Notes: generated by a model from the letters alone, not told the origin. A DNA stretch of 51,227 nt from Firmicutes bacterium UBA7510 (GCA_002479485.1 DLNM01000002.1:1-51227), one strand, 5' to 3'; counted from the first letter of the stretch, positions 17,877 through 26,583 are shown. Numbers and translations: made by a program.

Positions 17877-18266
17877 TTAAGCTTCAACTCCCCAAAGTCC
17901 ATGTAAATTACAATAAGCAAAAACTTTTATTGGTTTATCTCCATTAACTAAAGCAAATTCAGTTTCTGGATCTTTATCTAATCTTAAACGTTTATATTGC
18001 TCTCCTTCACTTGTAACAACATAAACCCACTCAATGCTATGTTCACTTTCCATAGGATGCGATACATTACCAACCTTAACCCTTAATATATTTCTAGCAA
18101 AATCAATTTCAGGGATATGCTTCTCATGCGACGCTTCAACAGTATTTGGTACTAATTCTCTCATTGTTTTTCCACAGCAAACAACTGGTATACCATTATC
18201 AACAACCATTCTAATTATATTTCCACATTTATCACAAATATGAAATTTATTTTCTTTTCTAACCAT
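17877..18266 (-). CDS. dfx: Desulfoferrodoxin (2Fe superoxide reductase), copy 1
   Basis: This reduces superoxide to hydrogen peroxide without making oxygen, a defence typical of strict anaerobes. The 129 aa hold both iron sites. The rubredoxin-like FeS4 centre uses C11, C14, C30 and C31. The catalytic square-pyramidal centre uses H50, H70, H76, C119 and H122, with the conserved E48-K49. The start at 18266 follows GGAGGAATAT; the ATG at 18278 lacks a ribosome site. It lies downstream of a second copy, separated by 172 bp and a terminator, so the two are probably separately regulated. Confidence 0.95.
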   Translation of the reverse strand: MVRKENKFHICDKCGNIIRMVVDNGIPVVCCGKTMRELVPNTVEASHEKHIPEIDFARNILRVKVGNVSHPMESEHSIEWVYVVTSEGEQYKRLRLDKDPETEFALVNGDKPIKVFAYCNLHGLWGVEA

Positions 18267-18396
18267 ATATTCCTCCATGCTTAAAAATCTTTTTACCCTT
18301 GGTCTTTATTAATTTTTTTCAATGCTTAGTATTATTAATATTTACTATTTAAATAATTATATTCGTAACAAAATTGGAACAATTTTATTAACAAAA

Positions 18397-18427
18397 AAAT
18401 AAAGCTATATTTAAAATAGCTTTATTT
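18397..18427 (-). terminator. Terminator of desulfoferrodoxin 2
   Basis: Arms AAATAAAGCTAT (18397-18408) and ATAGCTTTATTT (18416-18427) form a 12-bp hairpin just past the stop, with a T run on the minus strand. Confidence 0.8.
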
Positions 18428-18438
18428 GTCAACATATT

Positions 18439-18822
18439 TTATAATTCAGTTTTCCATAATCCGTGTAAATTGCAATATGCGTAAACAGCAACTGGTTCAT
18501 CATCTTCTGTTATAGCAAATGATATTTCAGGCTGACTATCAACTTTTAACATTTTTCTTTGAATTCCATTTACTGTTTCTAAGTAAACCCACTCAATATG
18601 ATGCTCTTGTATCATTGGATGAGCTACACTTCCAATCTTTACATTAACTATACCATCGTTTACGCTAGCTACTGGTAAGTGTTTTTCAACTGAAGCTTCA
18701 ACTGTATTTGCTACTATTTCTGTCATAGGATGACCACAGCAAACAACAGGAACACCTGATTTTTTAACCATTTCTATCATGTTGCCACAATGCTCACATA
18801 TAAAAAACTTCTTTTCACTCAT
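18439..18822 (-). CDS. dfx: Desulfoferrodoxin (2Fe superoxide reductase), copy 2
   Basis: This is a paralogue of the neighbouring protein (127 aa) with the same complete set of ligands: C9, C12, C28 and C29 for the FeS4 site; H48, H68, H74, C117 and H120 for the catalytic iron; and E46-K47. The two copies differ clearly in sequence (for example MVKKSGVPV against MVVDNGIPV), so the duplication is not recent. The ATG follows AGGATATTAAATT with a nearby CGGAGG site. Together with the adjoining 4Fe-4S protein it forms an oxygen-defence or redox cluster; that grouping is inferred from position. Confidence 0.95.
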   Translation of the reverse strand: MSEKKFFICEHCGNMIEMVKKSGVPVVCCGHPMTEIVANTVEASVEKHLPVASVNDGIVNVKIGSVAHPMIQEHHIEWVYLETVNGIQRKMLKVDSQPEISFAITEDDEPVAVYAYCNLHGLWKTEL

Positions 18823-18925
18823 AATTTAATATCCTCCGATTACCTAATAAATTTTTTTATTTATATATATATTATAAATCAATATATATATACCCGAATT
18901 ATAACATAATAAACAAAAAAATTCA

Positions 18926-19633
18926 TTAAATAATTTTTCCGTCGGTAGAAATTGTTATTACTTGCCACTGAATAATTTTTCCACTATTTTTTAATGCTTC
19001 TACAACTGCATTAACTATACCACCACAACATGGAACTTGCATCCTAACAACTGTAATACTATTAATATTATTATTTTTAATAATTGCAGTCAATTTATCA
19101 GCGTAATTTCCTTCATCTAGTTTAGGACAACCAATTAAAGTTACTTTATTTCTCATAAACTTATTATGGAAATTTCCATAAGCATATGCAGTACAATCTG
19201 CAGCAATTAACAAATCTGCATTATCAAAATATTCGGCATTAGTAGGTACAAGCTTTATTTGAACTGGCCACTGCATAAGATTAGATTCTATTTCTTTTGT
19301 ATCTACGTTGCAGCTACTTTGATTTTCTCTTTTAATGCTCTTTGAATGAGTTCCTGGACATCCACAAGGTAATTTTTCACTATTAGATTTTTTCTTAAGC
19401 TCCATATTTTTCTTAACTTCTGCTTCATTATACTCCAGCGCTTCTCTTTCCTCAAAAGTTATTGCATTAGTAGGACAAACTGGTAAGCAGTCACCTAAAC
19501 CGTCACAATAATCATCTCTTAATAATTTTGCCTTTCCATTAACAATTCCTATTGCACCTTCATGACATGCATTAACACATAATTTACAACCATTACATTT
19601 TTCTTCATCTATTTTTATTATTCTTCTTTTCAT
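18926..19633 (-). CDS. 4Fe-4S ferredoxin-type protein with C-terminal reductase-like domain
   Basis: This is a 235-aa cytoplasmic iron-sulfur protein. The N-terminal ferredoxin module has a complete first motif (C13, C16, C19, C23, then H) and a second motif, YCDGLGDCLPVCP, with C43, C49 and C53 but no Cys at the usual second position. The linker contains CGCPGTHSK. The C-terminal half has ADLLIAADCTAYAYG and a QVPCCGG motif, resembling a family of anaerobe ferredoxins that lie near HCP or iron-sulfur genes. Its electron partner is unknown. It lies upstream of the desulfoferrodoxins on the same strand, but 103 bp away. Confidence 0.8.
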   Translation of the reverse strand: MKRRIIKIDEEKCNGCKLCVNACHEGAIGIVNGKAKLLRDDYCDGLGDCLPVCPTNAITFEEREALEYNEAEVKKNMELKKKSNSEKLPCGCPGTHSKSIKRENQSSCNVDTKEIESNLMQWPVQIKLVPTNAEYFDNADLLIAADCTAYAYGNFHNKFMRNKVTLIGCPKLDEGNYADKLTAIIKNNNINSITVVRMQVPCCGGIVNAVVEALKNSGKIIQWQVITISTDGKII

Positions 19634-19800
19634 AATTATCCTCCAAATTTTATTATTTCATATATATAATCTCTTGTACTAATTATATAATAAGATAAAA
19701 TTAAATCCAGTTGTTTTTACAACAAACAAGAATATTTTTTAATAAAAAAAATAAATATTTTAATAATAATAGATAAATATTGAGAAAATAAACAATATAT

Positions 19801-19829
19801 TTGAAATATAACCAACAGTATGGTAATAT
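19801..19829 (+). promoter_or_regulatory. Predicted promoter of the DEAD-box helicase gene
   Basis: TTGAAA (19801-19806) and TAATAT (19824-19829) are 17 bp apart, with a TGG extension before the -10. Confidence 0.6.
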
Positions 19830-19837
19830 TATCTGAT

Positions 19838-19893
19838 AGTGTGAAGAAAAAACACTCTTCTAACTAAAGTTTTGTGACGCTATAAAATAGCGT
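19838..19893 (+). promoter_or_regulatory. Structured 5' leader of the helicase gene
   Basis: Two hairpins lie in the short leader: AGTGT/ACACT (19838-19856) and ACGCTAT-aaa-ATAGCGT (19877-19893). The second ends 3 nt before the GGAG ribosome site, so its stability could influence translation, as in some cold-inducible helicase leaders. That role is inference. Confidence 0.5.
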
Positions 19894-19906
19894 AATGGAG
19901 AAAATT

Positions 19907-21025
19907 ATGAATTTTAATCAATTAGGAATTAGTGAAAATTTAATAAAGGTATTAAAGAATAATGGAATTTCAAATCCTACACCAATACAAGAAGAATGTA
20001 TTGAAGTCATCAAAAATGGTAAGGATGTCATAGCCGAAGCTCAAACAGGTACAGGCAAAACACTTGCTTTTTTACTACCAATTTTTGAGAATATTTCTGT
20101 AGAAAATAATGATATACAGGCTTTAATTATTACACCTACAAGAGAATTAGCTATACAAATTACAGAGGAAGCAAAAAAGCTTAGTGCTACAAAAGATATA
20201 AACATATTGGCAGCTTATGGTGGAAAAGATGTTGCCTCACAAATAAAAAAATTAAATAAAGATATACACATGCTTATAGCAACTCCTGGACGTCTTTTAG
20301 ACCATCTAAGTAGAGGTAGCATTGATTTAAGTAAATTGAAAACCCTAGTTATTGATGAGGCAGACCAAATGCTTCTTATGGGATTTAAAAAAGAGGTAGA
20401 AAGTATAATTAAGTGTACCTCAAGTAAAAGACAAACACTTTGTTTTTCTGCTACCTTAAACTCAGAGGTTAAAAAATTAGCTTATAGATATACTACTAAT
20501 CCAATTAATATATCAATACAAAAAGAGACCGTAACATTGGATTCAATTAAACAAGAAATAGTAATTACAACAGATAGACATAAGCAAGAGGCACTTTGTC
20601 AGGTTCTAAATGAGGATAACCCTTTTATGGCAATAATATTTTGTAGAACAAAGGTCAGGGTTGATAAGCTAGAAGAGGACTTATCTATTAAGGGTTATAA
20701 CTGCGAAAAAATTCATAGTGATGTTCCTCAAGCAAAAAGAGAGAGAATTATGAAATCTTTTAGAAAAGCTGATTTACAATATCTTATAGCAACAGATGTT
20801 GCTGCTAGAGGGCTAGATATTTCTGGTGTTGATTACATATATAACTATGATATTCCAGAAAATGCGGAAAGCTATATCCATCGTATAGGAAGAACTGGCC
20901 GAGCTGGACAAAGTGGTTATACGTGCATGTTTGTAGCACCTAAGGATATGAAAACTTTAGAAGAAATTCAAGAGGGAATAGAATACAAAATCCCAGTTAG
21001 AGAGATTAATAATAATTTAACTTAG
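19907..21025 (+). CDS. DEAD-box ATP-dependent RNA helicase
   Basis: This unwinds RNA duplexes using ATP, in ribosome assembly, mRNA decay or cold adaptation. The 372 aa contain just the two RecA-like domains, with motif I AQTGTGKT, Ia PTRELA, motif II DEAD, motif III SAT and motif VI HRIGRTGRAG. There is no C-terminal RNA-binding tail like that of DbpA or CshA, so it is a minimal, eIF4A/RhlE-like member. The start at 19907 is set by GGAG 6 nt upstream; an ATG 12 nt earlier overlaps that site. The exact subfamily is not clear. Confidence 0.93.
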   Translation: MNFNQLGISENLIKVLKNNGISNPTPIQEECIEVIKNGKDVIAEAQTGTGKTLAFLLPIFENISVENNDIQALIITPTRELAIQITEEAKKLSATKDINILAAYGGKDVASQIKKLNKDIHMLIATPGRLLDHLSRGSIDLSKLKTLVIDEADQMLLMGFKKEVESIIKCTSSKRQTLCFSATLNSEVKKLAYRYTTNPINISIQKETVTLDSIKQEIVITTDRHKQEALCQVLNEDNPFMAIIFCRTKVRVDKLEEDLSIKGYNCEKIHSDVPQAKRERIMKSFRKADLQYLIATDVAARGLDISGVDYIYNYDIPENAESYIHRIGRTGRAGQSGYTCMFVAPKDMKTLEEIQEGIEYKIPVREINNNLT

Positions 21026-21026
21026 T

Positions 21027-21274
21027 AAGCTTAGTAGACTATTCTGTTTCTTCGATATAGTTTTACAACGAATCTAAGTAGAGCAAAGTATATAAGAGAC
21101 GTTTCTGATTCCATAATTCGGTTTCCCTTGATTTTTGTAAGGAAGGGAAAGCCTCATTAAGTCACATAAACGTCTCTTATATACTTCGCTATTCATAGCA
21201 ATCGATAATCAAAGAAAAATAAAAGGATTTTTCTTTGATTATCTGCGTTTTTTGTAGGTTTTTCTACTAAGCTT
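21027..21274. repeat. Left structured unit: 12-bp outer arms enclosing two long hairpins
   Basis: Outer arms AAGCTTAGTAGA (21027-21038) and TCTACTAAGCTT (21263-21274) pair perfectly. Inside is a 19-bp perfect stem, AAGTATATAAGAGACGTTT at 21086-21104 with 21168-21186, capped by TTTCCCTT/AAGGGAAA (21122-21129 and 21143-21150). A second 17-bp perfect stem pairs 21204-21220 with 21227-21243 (loop AAAAGG) and is followed by GCGTTTTTT, so it may also terminate the helicase transcript. Confidence 0.85.
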
Positions 21275-21294
21275 TGAGTAGGTTAGGTGCGTAA

Positions 21295-21482
21295 TAGCGC
21301 ACTGACATTGTCCGTCGAAGCCATAATTTATATACATTAAAGGGTAGTATAGAATTAAACTTTTATACGCCTTCCTCGGAGCGTCCCCTCCTTATCAAAT
21401 TGAGGGACGCGAGAATGAGAAGTAAAAAAGTCTAATTCTATACTGCCCAACCTATGCTACACCAACATATGTTAGTGCGCTA
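21295..21482. mobile_element. Right structured unit: TA-flanked MITE-like element
   Basis: Terminal inverted repeats GCGCACTGACAT (21297-21308) and ATGTTAGTGCGC (21469-21480), with one mismatch, are each bordered by TA. Inside, 21342-21364 pairs with 21426-21448 (22 bp, one mismatch, one G-T), capped by GCGTCCC/GGGACGC (21381-21387 and 21404-21410). The 188-bp size, terminal repeats and TA borders resemble a non-autonomous IS630/Tc1-type element, but no second copy is in the window to prove it. Confidence 0.45.
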
Positions 21483-21487
21483 AATTA

Positions 21488-22786
21488 TTATTTTCCTGAA
21501 ATTATTACTTTATCAAATGCCATATATGGTAGTACCATTGAGCCATCTTGCACTGTTTCTTTTGATATAGCTACTAAATTATTTAATAAATCAGCTAAGT
21601 TACCATTTATCATTGTTTCATTTATAGCACCTACTATTTTACCATCTTCAACTAAAAAACTATTTTTAGCAACTCCTGAAAAATCACCACTTATAGTTGG
21701 ATTACCACCAGAAAAACGTCCAACAATTATTCCTTTTTTAACATCTTTTATAATGTCATCAATAGGAGTATCTCCACCCTCGACAATAAAAGAAAATGAA
21801 GAATTTTTAGCGCGCTCATATCCTGTTTTGTTTGCTACATAAAGTGGAATAACAAAGTTTTCAAGAATCCCATCCTTTATGAAATCAAAGTTTTCTGAAA
21901 TAAATCCATCCTCAGTATATCTCTCTCCGCAAACTACTCTTTCATCTAAAGGTTTTAAAGAAATTGTTATTCGCTCATCAGCCACTTTTTTACCTATTTT
22001 ATCTTTCCAAACACTAGTTCCGTCAAGTATTACTGTATTAGATGCAAAGTTATTGATAATAAAATACATTATTGATACTAAGCAGCTTGGAGTTATTACT
22101 GCAACTCCTTCAAACTTACCTAATAAAGGCACAGTGTTAAGTTGATTTTCAACATCTGTCAAATCATTTTCTATTGAACCTAGTTCTATAAATGGTTTAT
22201 TTAAATTATCTGTGCTAACTTCAGTTCCAAAAAATGATGTTACTTTTTCTCCTTCATGACCAGAGAACATTAGACTTATAACATACTTTCCAGAAACAAC
22301 CTCATACTCTGTGTCGTTGGTATCAAGGTATATATTATTTTCTTTTACATGCCATACTATCATTTGCTCTATAAGAATACGTGGATGGCGTTTCTTTATA
22401 TCCTGTAATAATTCCTGTGTTCTTTCAAAAAACAGCTCGATATTAGGGGTAGTAGAGCCTTCTGTAAAAATTCTATTTTCTTGCTTAGGTGCTATATCCC
22501 AAGCGTCATCAGGAGAACCTGAATCTGCTACATTTATGCAATTTTTCACAGCCTCTATTATAGCCTCATCATCAAAACGATTAATAACTATAGTTCCTTT
22601 TTTATTATTCTTATATGAAGTAATAGAAATTTCATTGTCATATAGTGTTCTAAAAAGTGAAAATTCACCACCATCTACGTTAAATTCATGAGTTTCTTTA
22701 GAGGTTACAACACATTTAGCCTTATCAGCACCTTCTTTAACTAAATGTTCTATAGTTTTATTTGCTACTAATTTTAAATTTTCCAT
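21488..22786 (-). CDS. pmbA: TldD/PmbA-family metalloprotease subunit PmbA (TldE)
   Basis: This is the non-catalytic-type partner of TldD; the TldD/TldE heterodimer degrades unfolded or modified peptides and matures some peptide natural products. The 432 aa have no HExxxH motif, as expected for the E subunit, and keep the family segments FSGGNPTISGDFSGVAKNS and the C-terminal DGSMVLPYMAFDKVIISG. It starts 3 nt after tldD ends, so the pair is translated from one mRNA. No precursor peptide or modification enzyme lies near, so general proteolysis is the likelier role. Confidence 0.94.
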   Translation of the reverse strand: MENLKLVANKTIEHLVKEGADKAKCVVTSKETHEFNVDGGEFSLFRTLYDNEISITSYKNNKKGTIVINRFDDEAIIEAVKNCINVADSGSPDDAWDIAPKQENRIFTEGSTTPNIELFFERTQELLQDIKKRHPRILIEQMIVWHVKENNIYLDTNDTEYEVVSGKYVISLMFSGHEGEKVTSFFGTEVSTDNLNKPFIELGSIENDLTDVENQLNTVPLLGKFEGVAVITPSCLVSIMYFIINNFASNTVILDGTSVWKDKIGKKVADERITISLKPLDERVVCGERYTEDGFISENFDFIKDGILENFVIPLYVANKTGYERAKNSSFSFIVEGGDTPIDDIIKDVKKGIIVGRFSGGNPTISGDFSGVAKNSFLVEDGKIVGAINETMINGNLADLLNNLVAISKETVQDGSMVLPYMAFDKVIISGK

Positions 22787-22789
22787 AAA

Positions 22790-24175
22790 TCAACGACCTC
22801 CTATCATAACTTTGCAACGCAAAGCTGGACCGCCCATACCAACAGGCATTGGTTGCTTTTTACCACAGAAACCTGAACTTGACCACACCATAGTATCAGA
22901 AACCATATCAACAGTTTTAAGCATTTCAAAGGCCATACCAGATATAGTTGTATCAAGTATCGCTCTACCTAGCTTACCCTTTTTAATTTCATATCCCATA
23001 CAAACGCCAAACATAAATTCACCAGTAGTATCTGCCTGACCATTATTTGTAGAAATAAAATAGTATCCGTCATCAACAGATGCTATTATATCATCAAGCT
23101 TATCCTTACCTGGCATTATAGCAGTATTTCTCATTCTAATTAGTGGTTCATCAGAAAATGTATAAGCTCTAGCATTACCTCTTGGCTTCATATTAAAATG
23201 ATTTGCTGTTTCTCTACTATTCATATATTCTGTTAAAATACCATCTTTAATAATTACTACATCCTCCGCTGGAGTTCCTTCATCATCTACATAAACAGGA
23301 AGAGGCGCACTTTCGCCAAGTGCAGTATGAGCAAAATCAACTAAAGTGACTAAATCTGACGCAACTTGTTTATTAAGATTGTGAGCTGCAACAGAGCCGC
23401 CAAGCACCAAATCAGCCTCTACTGTATGACCTACAGCTTCATGTGCAAGCATACCAGCTAAATCACTTCCAAGTATAACAGTTTTGTAGCCAGCATCAGC
23501 ATGTATACCTTCTCTTTTTTGCATAAGCTCCTCATACATTTTATCTATTTGTGGGAAAAGTGCAGAAGGATTATCAAAGTTATTGTCAAATGAACCAAAA
23601 CCACCAATAGATTTAAACAACTCAACAGGTTCCCCAGATGTTGTTTCTGAATTTAATGTTACATACACATAACAACGTGGTATTGCAGTATGTGCATCAT
23701 AGCCATCTGAAGTGCATAACAATTTTTCCATAGAGTCCTCTGTGTATAAAACTCTACGACTTTTTAAGTTAGGGTATTTTTTTATTATATAATTGTCAAT
23801 TTCTTTTATGTATTCTATGTATATTTTTTGCTCCGTTTCGTTAATCATGCTGTCCATTTTGTAATTTCCATAAGGTATTGCTTCAAACATGCCTTTACCC
23901 TTATTGATGTGCTTATTCATAAATAATGCATTATCAGTAGCAGCTTTAAGCACTGATTCAACAGCGTAATCGTTGTATTCAGCCATAGAGGAAAAGCCAT
24001 ATACCCCATTTTTATAAACCCTAGCTGATACACCTGAATTTTCAGTACGCGTATTAGTTATAAGATTGCCTGCTAATAGAATAATTTTTCTGCTTTTATT
24101 TACTTGCGCTCTTAATTCAGTATGTACGCCGCCATTAAAGAGATTTTTTTTACTACTTATTAAATCGTGCAACAT
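22790..24175 (-). CDS. tldD: Metalloprotease TldD
   Basis: This is the catalytic subunit of the TldD/TldE protease. The zinc motif HEAVGH is at 245-250, with Cys in the downstream SSGFCGKKQPMPVG region, which is typical. The 461 aa are the usual length. The ATG is preceded by GGAGG. It is the first gene of a two-gene operon with pmbA. Function as an unfolded-peptide protease is well established for the family; a natural-product role cannot be supported here. Confidence 0.96.
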   Translation of the reverse strand: MLHDLISSKKNLFNGGVHTELRAQVNKSRKIILLAGNLITNTRTENSGVSARVYKNGVYGFSSMAEYNDYAVESVLKAATDNALFMNKHINKGKGMFEAIPYGNYKMDSMINETEQKIYIEYIKEIDNYIIKKYPNLKSRRVLYTEDSMEKLLCTSDGYDAHTAIPRCYVYVTLNSETTSGEPVELFKSIGGFGSFDNNFDNPSALFPQIDKMYEELMQKREGIHADAGYKTVILGSDLAGMLAHEAVGHTVEADLVLGGSVAAHNLNKQVASDLVTLVDFAHTALGESAPLPVYVDDEGTPAEDVVIIKDGILTEYMNSRETANHFNMKPRGNARAYTFSDEPLIRMRNTAIMPGKDKLDDIIASVDDGYYFISTNNGQADTTGEFMFGVCMGYEIKKGKLGRAILDTTISGMAFEMLKTVDMVSDTMVWSSSGFCGKKQPMPVGMGGPALRCKVMIGGR

Positions 24176-24278
24176 TTTAATACCTCCATCTTATTTTCAT
24201 TTAGCGTATAATGCTTTTTCACACTTTCACTAAAACTTTATCTAATTATAACATTTTTATAGAAAAAATAAACATAAA

Positions 24279-24306
24279 AAAAACCTCCATAAAACATGAG
24301 GTTTTT
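24279..24306 (-). terminator. Terminator of the PhzF-family gene
   Basis: Arms AAAAACCTC (24279-24287) and GAGGTTTTT (24298-24306) form a hairpin followed by T8 on the minus strand, 6 nt past the stop. Confidence 0.8.
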
Positions 24307-24312
24307 ATTCTT

Positions 24313-25167
24313 TTAAACAATTTCAGCCTTACCACCAACTTTTACTCCATTATCATCAACATATACGCAAATTTGACTTAGTTCATTCATTGCTTCTCCT
24401 TGTAACACATCAAAATAACCATTTCGTATATTCTCTTTAAACAATAAGGCTCCTAAAGCGCCATTAGAAGTTCCAGTTGCACATTCTTCATTTATACCCA
24501 CTAATGGAGCAAAATTTCTTGCATAAATTTGTCCTTTATCAATAGTATAAACATGATAACCTCCAACATCATTTGATTTTGATACTTTACTAATCAAATC
24601 AAATTGTGGCTCTATTTTATTTAAAGTCTGCCTATCCATAACAGGAATAAGAATGTCCTTTAATCCTGTAGATACAATTGCAGGCTTTATATCATAATCA
24701 GCTAACTTCACACATGAAGCATCTATTCCTAGCGACTCAGCAAGAGTTATCATTTGATTTTCTTCTATATAACCATAAAATTTAGGACTTGCCTGTTCCA
24801 TTAACACACTTTCTACCTTTTCATTTTTATAGTTTATGTTTATTGCTAGCTTTCCAGCCTTAGTATTTTGATAAAGCTTTAGATTTTGTTTATTATTATT
24901 TATAATATTTATAATTTTTTCGCCTACATAATAAAAAGCTGCAATTGTAGCGTGTCCACATAATTCGACTTCACATACTGGTGTAAAAAATCTTACATCA
25001 AAGTTTTCTTCATCTAATCTTTTTAAAAATGCTGTTTCCGAAAGACCTACATTAGCAGCAATTTTTTGCATTTGTTCTTCACTCATGTCACTATCTAAAA
25101 TAACAAGTCCTGCTCCATTTCCGCCACTTCCATTGTAAGTAAATGATTTTAATATAATTGTTTCCAT
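24313..25167 (-). CDS. PhzF-family isomerase-like protein
   Basis: This 284-aa protein has the duplicated diaminopimelate-epimerase-like fold of the PhzF family. Family marks are GLSETAFL, with the catalytic Glu, then RFFTPVCEVELCGHATIA, and the second-half GINEECATGTSNGALGALL. True PhzF acts in phenazine synthesis, but stand-alone members in Firmicutes have no assigned substrate and there are no other phz genes here. A GGGAGG site precedes the ATG. It lies 54 nt after hemW with a short hairpin (25182-25210) between, so it may be part of the lepA-hemW transcript. Confidence 0.88.
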   Translation of the reverse strand: METIILKSFTYNGSGGNGAGLVILDSDMSEEQMQKIAANVGLSETAFLKRLDEENFDVRFFTPVCEVELCGHATIAAFYYVGEKIINIINNNKQNLKLYQNTKAGKLAININYKNEKVESVLMEQASPKFYGYIEENQMITLAESLGIDASCVKLADYDIKPAIVSTGLKDILIPVMDRQTLNKIEPQFDLISKVSKSNDVGGYHVYTIDKGQIYARNFAPLVGINEECATGTSNGALGALLFKENIRNGYFDVLQGEAMNELSQICVYVDDNGVKVGGKAEIV

Positions 25168-25221
25168 ACAATCCTCCCATTATAGCGTGAAGTTCTTTTC
25201 ATTACGCTATTATCTCCAAAA

Positions 25222-26373
25222 TTACAAAAATTCTTCGAAAACATAATTAGAAATGTCCATTCCCCTTTTTGATAGCTTAACTATGTTTTTATCTATAATA
25301 ATTAAATTATAATTTAATAATTTATCTATTTGATTTTTATATAGTTCTAAAAAGTCTGCTTCAAATTTATTATTAAAGTCATCAATACTTATACCTTTAT
25401 TCATTCTAAGTCCAAGCATTATATATTCAAACATTTTACTTTCTCTATTTAAAATTTCATTTAACTGTCTATATCTTTCTGGATTATTTGAATTGTCACA
25501 ATAAAAATTTATATCACTTATATTATTATATCTTTTATTCTCAAAGCATGAATGAGCAAATGGACCAAAGCCAATATAATCTACACCAGTCCAATACTTA
25601 ATATTATGTTTGCATTCAAAGCCAGGTATACAAAAATTAGATATTTCATATTGATAATATCCATTTTCTTCCATAAAATCACGACCAGAATAGTACATAG
25701 CTCTTTCCGTATCATCATCTAGCATATCAATTAACCCTTTTTCCTCCATTAAAAACATTGGAGTTCCCTCTTCTAGTTTTAATGAATAAAAAGAAATGTG
25801 CTTAACTTTTTCTTTAATAATTTTATCTAAAGTATCTATAATGCTTTGTACACTTTGATAGGGTATGCATGGCATACCCGGTATGTTAAACATAACATCG
25901 GCATTTATATTGTCTATCCCGGCACCTTTAATAATTCTAATAGCCTCTAATGCCTCATCTGCATTATGAAGTCTTCCTATAGTTTTTAATATATTTTCAT
26001 CAAGTGATTGTATACCTAAACTAATTCTGTTGATACCATAATTTTTATACTGCAAAACCTTATCTTTATCTATAGAATTTGGATTTGCCTCCATTGTTAT
26101 TTCACAATCATTAGACAATAAAAATGTTTTATTTATCTCCTGCATTATTAATTTTATATTTTCAGGTTTTAAATAAGAAGGTGTACCTCCCCCAATAAAT
26201 ATGCTGTCAACTTCATATCCCTTACATTTCTCCTTATAACTTTTAATTTCAATCAATAATGCATCAATATATCTATTCTCTACCTCGTTTGTTTTAACAA
26301 GTGAGTAAAAATCACAATAATTACATTTTCGCTCACAAAAAGGTATATGAACATATAAACCTAGTTTTTTCAT
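25222..26373 (-). CDS. hemW: Radical SAM heme chaperone HemW
   Basis: HemW binds heme and delivers it to target proteins; it was long annotated as an oxygen-independent coproporphyrinogen oxidase. The 383 aa begin with the radical-SAM motif YVHIPFCERKCNYCDF (C13, C17, C20), where the fourth Cys of true HemN (CxC) is Phe, as in HemW. The segments IFIGGGTPSYL and RISLGIQS follow, and the C-terminal winged domain is present. The start at 26373 follows GGAGGTTATT; an in-frame ATG 24 nt upstream overlaps no site. It follows lepA, as in many Firmicutes. Confidence 0.94.
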   Translation of the reverse strand: MKKLGLYVHIPFCERKCNYCDFYSLVKTNEVENRYIDALLIEIKSYKEKCKGYEVDSIFIGGGTPSYLKPENIKLIMQEINKTFLLSNDCEITMEANPNSIDKDKVLQYKNYGINRISLGIQSLDENILKTIGRLHNADEALEAIRIIKGAGIDNINADVMFNIPGMPCIPYQSVQSIIDTLDKIIKEKVKHISFYSLKLEEGTPMFLMEEKGLIDMLDDDTERAMYYSGRDFMEENGYYQYEISNFCIPGFECKHNIKYWTGVDYIGFGPFAHSCFENKRYNNISDINFYCDNSNNPERYRQLNEILNRESKMFEYIMLGLRMNKGISIDDFNNKFEADFLELYKNQIDKLLNYNLIIIDKNIVKLSKRGMDISNYVFEEFL

Positions 26374-26527
26374 AATAACCTCCATGCTCCAATGCACAAA
26401 TTGTCATTAAAATTTTGTGCATGGAGGTCGTGATTTATTTTATTATTACTCATACTTATTTTCACCCTATCCTCCAGAAATACTAATCTCAATATTTTAA
26501 TTTGAAATTAGTATATGCAAATCAAAA

Positions 26528-26571
26528 AACCACAAAGTACACTTAGTGCTGTCCTTGTGTTCTTCGTGGTT
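26528..26571 (-). terminator. Terminator after lepA
   Basis: Minus-strand arms AACCACGAAG and CTTTGTGGTT, with an inner ACAC/GTGT pairing, form a hairpin followed by TTTTTTG, 13 nt past the lepA stop. This suggests hemW has its own promoter or relies on readthrough. Confidence 0.75.
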
Positions 26572-26583
26572 AATTATTTTGTC

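Larger units (their letters stand above)
21026..21487. other. Gene-free island of nested inverted repeats
   Basis: This 462-bp gap between the convergent helicase and pmbA genes has no plausible coding frame but contains at least six strong inverted repeats. A left unit spans 21027-21274 and a right unit 21295-21482. The two units are listed separately. Their nesting suggests either a structured RNA or small non-autonomous mobile elements inserted at a convergent 3' end. Confidence 0.85.

Noticed and set aside
21287..21482. Group II intron remnant suggested by GTGCG near the left edge of the repeat unit
   Set aside because: There is no domain V hairpin, no reverse transcriptase, and under 200 bp of sequence. 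The GTGCG is part of a simple palindrome GTGCG-taatag-CGCAC.
21026..21487. tmRNA, 6S RNA, RNase P RNA or SRP RNA in the gene-free gap
   Set aside because: None of their conserved signatures (a tRNA-like end, the RNase P core, the SRP tip) is present.
25182..25210. Shared ATAGCGT/ACGCTAT arms here and in the helicase leader as a regulatory family
   Set aside because: The arms are only 7 bp, the loops differ and the orientation is reversed. Chance is the simpler explanation, so it is described only as a local hairpin.
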